Origin: Thauera sp. GDN1
GTDB lineage: Bacteria > Pseudomonadota > Gammaproteobacteria > Burkholderiales > Rhodocyclaceae
Direction of reading: 5' to 3'
DNA length: 64,000 nt
NCBI RefSeq assembly: GCF_029223545.1
Contig: NZ_CP097870.1
Coordinates: 2,356,001-2,420,000, forward strand
Positions 58,748 through 64,000 of this stretch are shown piece by piece. Numbering within the stretch: position 1 is the stretch's first letter; the number at the start of each line of letters is the position of its first letter. A program made the translations under genes and the position numbers. The notes under the pieces were generated by a model. The model saw nothing but the letters and a program-made list of their open reading frames with translations, made no database searches and was not told the DNA's origin.

Positions 58748-59692
58748 CTAGCGCATGCTCGCATGCCGCCTCGCCCGATAGAACCCCAGGATCCGCTGCA
58801 CGTACTCCTCCGTCTCCGCGAACGGCGGCACGCCGCCGTAGCGGTCCACCGCGCCCTCCCCCGCATTGTATGCACCGGCCACGCGCGCGATGTCGCCGTC
58901 GTAGCGGGCGATGAGCCAACGCAGGTAGGCCAGGCCGCCGCGGACGTTCTGTTCGGGGTCGAAGGGGTCGCGCACGCCGAAGCGTTCGGCGGTGTCGGGG
59001 ATGAGCTGCATCAGGCCCATGGCGTTGCGCGGCGAGCGCGCGGAGGGATCGAAGTTGGATTCGGCGCGCACGATGGCGAGCGCGAGGCGGGCATCGACCT
59101 TGAAGCGCGGCGCCAGGCGCTGCACCAGGCGGGCGTGGGCGCGATCGGCGCGCGGCAGGCCGGCGATGTAGTGCTCGACGACGGCGTGCGGGACGACGGC
59201 ATCGGCGTCGGCGGGCGGAAGCGGCGCGGAGGCGTACAGGCAGGGCGGCAGGTGGTTGTCGAAGGTCGCGGGCAGCGGCTTGCGGATGGAGGTCAGCAGT
59301 TTCTCCGCGCGCGCGTGCCCGCGCTGCGCGGCCAGCGCGAGCAGCACATGCCCGGTGTCGCCGCCGCGGCGTGCGCGCAGCGGGCCGAGATAGAGGCGGG
59401 CGAGCTGGAACTGGGCTTCGAGGCTGCCATGCGCGGCGGCCGTGCAATACAGCCGCGCGGCGACGAGGTCGTTGCCGGCGCGGTGCGCACGGTTGGCGCG
59501 TTCGATGAGGCTGACGAGTCCGGCCGGTTCGTCGGTCCAGGCCGGCACCTCGGCGTGCAGCGTGGGCGTCGATGCGACCAGGGCGACAAGCGCAAGCCGT
59601 CGGATCAGCGCAAGGAGCCAGGAGCGCGTTTCGCCGCACGCGACGCCGGTAAAGGCAGCCCGGGAATCGACCGTAGCGACCGCCTGGCCCAT
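58748..59692 (-). CDS. Lytic transglycosylase (SLT domain) with Sel1-like repeats
   Basis: About 314 residues. A hydrophobic signal (about 24-45, LLALIRRLALVALVAS) is followed by helical Sel1-type repeats (about 60-130; ARLYCTAAAHGSLEAQFQLARLYLG). The C-terminal SLT domain (about 185-305) has the catalytic Glu in AIVRAESNFDPSARS, then NAMGLMQLIPDTAERFGV and VAGAYNAGEGAVDRYGG. It cleaves peptidoglycan between MurNAc and GlcNAc. The frame stays open to 59821; ATG 59692 is chosen because it puts the signal near the N-terminus, but no clear Shine-Dalgarno supports it. Confidence 0.85.
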   Translation of the reverse strand: MGQAVATVDSRAAFTGVACGETRSWLLALIRRLALVALVASTPTLHAEVPAWTDEPAGLVSLIERANRAHRAGNDLVAARLYCTAAAHGSLEAQFQLARLYLGPLRARRGGDTGHVLLALAAQRGHARAEKLLTSIRKPLPATFDNHLPPCLYASAPLPPADADAVVPHAVVEHYIAGLPRADRAHARLVQRLAPRFKVDARLALAIVRAESNFDPSARSPRNAMGLMQLIPDTAERFGVRDPFDPEQNVRGGLAYLRWLIARYDGDIARVAGAYNAGEGAVDRYGGVPPFAETEEYVQRILGFYRARRHASMR

Positions 59693-59862
59693 GCGGTGGA
59701 AATGCCTTCGTTCTGTCTGCACCTCGTGTTCCTGCGAAGGTGAGGGGCCTTCACAGTACCGGAACGTCGGCGGCCCGTCGTCGCAATACTTAACACTCGG
59801 CCACGTTGCATCGCCGCACATCGCTGCCGCAGCAGTCCGCGATTTGCGCCCCGCAGACGCAC

Positions 59863-59895
59863 GAAGGCCGAAGGGTGGTGAGCCCTTCGGCCTTC
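59863..59895 (-). terminator. Hairpin below yajQ
   Basis: A 13-bp perfect stem (59863-59875 with 59883-59895) with a seven-base loop, 56 bp after the yajQ stop. There is no T-run. It separates yajQ from the transglycosylase gene. Confidence 0.65.
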
Positions 59896-59950
59896 CGTGT
59901 TACGTCCGGATCCTAGTGGCGCTAACGGTGCGCTACGGCTCCGCGATCGC

Positions 59951-60436
59951 TCAGTCGCGGAAATTCCCGTACTGCAGCGGGAAATCCGTGATCTGCTTCT
60001 TGACCAGCGCGATCGCCTCCTGCAGCACGTCGCGCTTGGCGCCGGAGACGCGTACGGCGTCGCCCTGGATGGCGGCCTGGACCTTCATCTTGCTGTCCTT
60101 CAACAGCTTGACGATCTTCTTGGCCAGGTCCTGATCGACGCCGACGCGGACCTTCACTTCCTGCTTGACCTTGTTGCCGGAGATCTTCTGCACGTCGCCG
60201 TAGTCCAGGCAGCGGACGTCGACGTTCTTCTTGGTCATCTCGGGCAGCAGGATGGTCTTGATCTGGTCGAGCTGGAAGTCGCTGTCGCCGTAGAGGGTCA
60301 GCAGCTTTTCGGCATGCTCGATCTTGGCGCTGGTGCCCTTGAAGTCGTGACGGCCTTCGACCTTGCGGTTGGCCTGCTCGACGGCGTTGCGCAGCGAGGG
60401 CTGATCGACCTCGGACATGATGTCGAAAGACGGCAT
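59951..60436 (-). CDS. yajQ: YajQ-family nucleotide/c-di-GMP-binding protein
   Basis: A 161-residue protein with two ferredoxin-like lobes. Landmarks are [11 protein letters not shown] at the start, the central ITLPEM-like [14 protein letters not shown], and [11 protein letters not shown] at the end. YajQ proteins bind nucleotides; some Xanthomonas and Pseudomonas members bind cyclic di-GMP and modulate transcription. Two c-di-GMP enzymes are encoded in this window. ATG 60436 lies 16 bp below the ppnP stop, so the two are probably co-transcribed. Confidence 0.93.
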   Translation of the reverse strand: MPSFDIMSEVDQPSLRNAVEQANRKVEGRHDFKGTSAKIEHAEKLLTLYGDSDFQLDQIKTILLPEMTKKNVDVRCLDYGDVQKISGNKVKQEVKVRVGVDQDLAKKIVKLLKDSKMKVQAAIQGDAVRVSGAKRDVLQEAIALVKKQITDFPLQYGNFRD

Positions 60437-60452
60437 CGCTCCCCTCCCCCGC

Positions 60453-60776
60453 TCAGGCGTAGTGGCAGATGTAGTGGTACGGCTCGCAGGCGACTTCGAT
60501 GTCGAAGCTGGCGTTGCCCGGGACGTTGAAGGATTCGCCGGCGCCGTAGGTCTTCCACTCGGCTTCGCCCTTGAGGCGGACGCGGCAGCTGCCGGCCACG
60601 CCTTCCATGATCTCGGGCGCACCGGTGTTGAAGGTGAGCGTGGCGGGCAGGATGACGCCGACCGACTTCTTCGTGCCGTCGGCGAACTGGACGCCGTGGC
60701 TGACGCACTTGCCGTCGAAATAGACGCTGGCCTGGGTGGTGACGGCGACGCCGTCGAGCTTGGCGGTGATGGCCAT
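60453..60776 (-). CDS. ppnP: Pyrimidine/purine nucleoside phosphorylase PpnP
   Basis: A 107-residue single cupin of the DUF1255 (YaiE) family, which phosphorolyses diverse nucleosides to base and ribose-1-phosphate. Landmarks are [26 protein letters not shown] in pattern, [21 protein letters not shown] and [17 protein letters not shown] 60776 (MAITAKLDG) gives the usual start. It lies 14 bp after the small membrane protein gene and 16 bp before yajQ. Confidence 0.93.
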   Translation of the reverse strand: MAITAKLDGVAVTTQASVYFDGKCVSHGVQFADGTKKSVGVILPATLTFNTGAPEIMEGVAGSCRVRLKGEAEWKTYGAGESFNVPGNASFDIEVACEPYHYICHYA

Positions 60777-60790
60777 GAGGTAGGGATTCC

Positions 60791-61021
60791 TTATTCGATG
60801 CCGAGCAACTTCTGGATGATGCCCTTGGCGACAAAGCCGACGAAACCGATGCCCAGGCCGAGGAACATCCACATCATGCCGTAGCGGCCGGCCTTGGATT
60901 CCTTGCCCAGGTTCCAGATGATGAACAGCATGAAGAGGATCAGGCCGGTGAGGCCGATCTGAAGGGCAAGGTCTTCGAACTCGGTGAAGCTGAGTCCGAA
61001 GATGTAGTCGTCGTCGTTCAT
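60791..61021 (-). CDS. Small DUF2788-like membrane protein
   Basis: A 76-residue protein with two transmembrane helices (about 22-38 and 49-67) and an acidic start [20 protein letters not shown]. The pattern [19 protein letters not shown], then ESKAGRYG, then [21 protein letters not shown] matches my recollection of the DUF2788 family, whose function is unknown. It is followed closely by ppnP and yajQ on the same strand, so it may be the first gene of a three-gene unit. Confidence 0.75.
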   Translation of the reverse strand: MNDDDYIFGLSFTEFEDLALQIGLTGLILFMLFIIWNLGKESKAGRYGMMWMFLGLGIGFVGFVAKGIIQKLLGIE

Positions 61022-61055
61022 CGCGTTGAATTGGCTGGGTGGGCTTCGTGTCGCT

Positions 61056-61081
61056 GTGGGAGCGGGCTTGCCCGCCCCCAC
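61056..61081. repeat. REP-like palindrome, second type
   Basis: GTGGGAGCGGGCTTGCCCGC followed by CCCCAC. The two arms pair with a single A/C mismatch around a TT loop. It resembles the REP elements of Pseudomonas and shares the GTGGGAGCGG start with the units at 50240 and 52562. It lies between argG and the small membrane protein gene. Confidence 0.75.
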
Positions 61082-61086
61082 GAAGA

Positions 61087-62316
<1,230 letters not shown>

Positions 62317-62395
62317 GCTGTTTTCCTGTTTCCTGCTGTGTTGCCGGCGCGCACGCCCGTGCGTGCCGTGATTGTCGGGTGCAAGTCCTGGCGGA

Positions 62396-63319
62396 TCAGT
62401 TCTCGATGCGGCCGAGCACCAGGTATTCCATCAGCGCCTTCTGCGCGTGCAGGCGGTTCTCGGCCTCGTCCCACACCACCGACTGCGGGCCGTCGATGAC
62501 CTCGGCGGTGACTTCCTCGCCACGGTGCGCCGGCAGGCAGTGCATGAAGACGGCGTCCTTGTTGGCCACCGACATCATGTCGGCATCCACGCACCAGTCG
62601 GCGAAGGCCTTCATGCGCTCCTCGTTCTCGGCTTCGAAGCCCATCGAGGTCCACACGTCGGTGGTCACCAGGTCGGCGCCGCGGCAGGCGTCCATCGGGT
62701 CGGCGAACTGTTCGAAGTTGTCGGTGCCGTAGAGGCCGGCGCGCTCGGGCTCGACCTCGTAGCCCGGCGGGGTCGACACGTGGACGTTGAAGTCCAGCAC
62801 CTCGGCGGCCTGCAGCCAGGTGTTGCACATGTTGTTGCTGTCGCCGATCCACGCCACCGTCTTGCCCTGGATCGAGCCGCGATGCTCGATGAAGGTGAAG
62901 ATGTCGGCCAGGATCTGGCAGGGGTGGTATTCGTTGGTCAGGCCGTTGATGACCGGCACGCGCGAGTTGGCGGCGAAGCGCTCGACGATGTCTTGCTCGA
63001 AGGTGCGGATCATCACGATGTCGCTCATGCGCGAGATCACCTGCCCGGCGTCCTCGACCGGTTCGCCGCGGCCGAGCTGCGAGTCGCGGGTGTTGAGGTA
63101 GATCGCCGAGCCGCCGAGCTGCTGCATGCCGGCCTCGAAGGACAGGCGGGTACGGGTGCTGGCCTTCTCGAAGATCATCACCAGGGTGCGGTCGAACAGC
63201 GGATGGTAGGGCTCGTAGCGCTTGAACTTGTCCTTGATCCACTTCGCGCGCGCGAACAGGTAGTCGTATTCCTCGCGCGAGAAATCCTTGAACTGCAGGT
63301 AGTGCTTGAGTGAAGTCAT
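62396..63319 (-). CDS. argF: Ornithine carbamoyltransferase
   Basis: A 307-residue enzyme that makes citrulline from ornithine and carbamoyl phosphate. The carbamoyl-phosphate motif [17 protein letters not shown] is near residue 48. The NEYHPCQ segment and the ornithine loop [13 protein letters not shown] follow, all intact. It begins 9 bp after the argD stop, so argD-argF form one transcript, with argG close behind. Confidence 0.96.
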   Translation of the reverse strand: MTSLKHYLQFKDFSREEYDYLFARAKWIKDKFKRYEPYHPLFDRTLVMIFEKASTRTRLSFEAGMQQLGGSAIYLNTRDSQLGRGEPVEDAGQVISRMSDIVMIRTFEQDIVERFAANSRVPVINGLTNEYHPCQILADIFTFIEHRGSIQGKTVAWIGDSNNMCNTWLQAAEVLDFNVHVSTPPGYEVEPERAGLYGTDNFEQFADPMDACRGADLVTTDVWTSMGFEAENEERMKAFADWCVDADMMSVANKDAVFMHCLPAHRGEEVTAEVIDGPQSVVWDEAENRLHAQKALMEYLVLGRIEN

Positions 63320-63328
63320 GGGCGGTCC

Positions 63329-64000
63329 TCAGCCGTTCGCGAGGAAGTCGCGGATCATCGGCGCCAGCATCGACACCAGGGTCTGCGCGTCGGCGGCGGT
63401 GAAGGTCAGCGCCGGCAGCAGGCGCACCACGCGCTCGGAGGTGACGCTGAGCAGCAGGCCCTGCTCGGCCGCGCGGTTCATCAGCACGCCGCAGGGGCGA
63501 TCGAGCTCGATGCCGATCATCAGGCCGCGGCCGCGGATGTCGACGATGCCGTGCACGCCCTGGAGCGCTTCGGCCATGCCCTTGCGGATCGCTTCGCCGA
63601 CGGCGACGGCGTTGTCCATCAGCCCTTCGTCGACGATGGTGTCGAAGGTGGCCAGGCCGGCCGCGCAGGCGAGCGGGTTGCCGCCGAAGGTGGAGCCGTG
63701 GTTGCCCGGCCCGAACAGGCCCTTGGCCTTGCCCGCGGTGACGCAGGCGCCGATCGGCACGCCGGAGGCGAGGCCCTTGGCCAGCGTCATGATGTCGGGC
63801 TGGGTGCCGGCGTGCTGCCAGCCGAACCACTTGCCGGTACGACCCATGCCGCACTGGACCTCGTCGCAGATCATCAGCCAGCCCATTTCGTCGCACAAGG
63901 CGCGCAGCTCGCGCTGGAAGGCCTCGTCGGCGACGTTGACGCCGCCCTCGCCCTGAATCATCTCGAGCATCACGGCGACGACCGTGTGGTTGTGCTCACC
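63329..64000 (-). CDS. argD: Acetylornithine aminotransferase (C-terminal part)
   Basis: The gene runs off the right edge; the visible 223 codons are the C-terminal part. It is a PLP-dependent class III aminotransferase that acts at the N-acetylornithine step of arginine synthesis. Visible landmarks are MIQGEGGVNVADEAF, LMICDEVQCGMGRTGKWFG (PLP-ring Asp), the PLP Lys in MTLAKGLASGVPIGA, and HGSTFGGNPLACAAGLA. The adjoining argF and argG support ArgD over other class III enzymes. The start lies outside the window; the frame is open to position 64000. Confidence 0.92.
   Translation of the reverse strand, partial: GEHNHTVVAVMLEMIQGEGGVNVADEAFQRELRALCDEMGWLMICDEVQCGMGRTGKWFGWQHAGTQPDIMTLAKGLASGVPIGACVTAGKAKGLFGPGNHGSTFGGNPLACAAGLATFDTIVDEGLMDNAVAVGEAIRKGMAEALQGVHGIVDIRGRGLMIGIELDRPCGVLMNRAAEQGLLLSVTSERVVRLLPALTFTAADAQTLVSMLAPMIRDFLANG

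Noticed and set aside
62330-62395. GC-rich imperfect palindrome between argF and argG
   Set aside because: Arms are short and interrupted, and no T-run follows. It may be chance in GC-rich DNA.

Overview
The window is a chromosomal stretch of a high-GC denitrifying betaproteobacterium. It carries a cytochrome cd1 nir cluster, the ratA-rnfH/smpB neighbourhood, a DUF2863 protein, PEP synthase with its regulatory protein, a class I fumarase and REP-like palindromes. Together these suggest Rhodocyclales, in the Thauera/Azoarcus range. The genus is an inference from gene content, not a proof.

Region 1 (1-7.3 kb) is denitrification. On the minus strand it reads nirS, nirT, a heme protein with an EB_dh-like region, a small cupredoxin, nirC and the start of nirF. 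The divergent gene is nirE, the SUMT that starts heme d1 synthesis. A near-perfect FNR/DNR box with a correctly spaced -10 sits in front of nirS, and a DNR-like regulator is encoded about 10 kb away at 14.0-14.8 kb. A CBS/DUF294 nucleotidyltransferase follows nirE.

Region 2 (7.3-30.4 kb) is mostly housekeeping: a YihY-family membrane protein, guaB-guaA, ratA-rnfH divergent from smpB, a MarR regulator, the DNR-like regulator, SelO behind a YejABE-type peptide importer without an ATPase gene, fabI, ppiD, a MASE1-CHASE-GGDEF-EAL protein that may be leaderless, and clpB with a sigma-32-type promoter.

Region 3 (30.5-42.2 kb) is an acetate uptake, sensing and activation block on one strand: acs, a two-helix membrane protein, a transporter-linked (SSS-STAC) histidine kinase of the CrbS/CbrA type, a receiver-only response regulator, a membrane sensor with a degenerate kinase core fused to a DEDDh 3'-5' exonuclease, and an SSS symporter. 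Fumarase is divergent from acs. This block, with its kinase-like/exonuclease fusion and no DNA-binding output regulator in view, is the best candidate here for an under-described system.

Region 4 (42.2-53.2 kb) holds a GAF-GAF-PAS-GGDEF-EAL protein, ppsA with divergent ppsR, a DUF2863 gene, msrB, a thiolase, a CobD/CbiB-like membrane protein and a Nudix hydrolase whose 5' end looks replaced. REP-like palindromes lie between several of these genes.

Region 5 (53.2-58.5 kb) is an AT-richer island with a minor-pilin operon (pilE-like, fimT, pilV, pilW and an oversized pilX-like gene). A complete ISL3-family element has inserted into the pilX-like gene, with identical 46-bp terminal inverted repeats and an 8-bp target duplication. 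It removed only the last eight codons.

Region 6 (58.7-64 kb) returns to core genes: a lytic transglycosylase, yajQ, ppnP, a DUF2788-like membrane protein, and argG, argF and argD (argD runs off the window). No rRNA, tRNA or CRISPR array was recognised.
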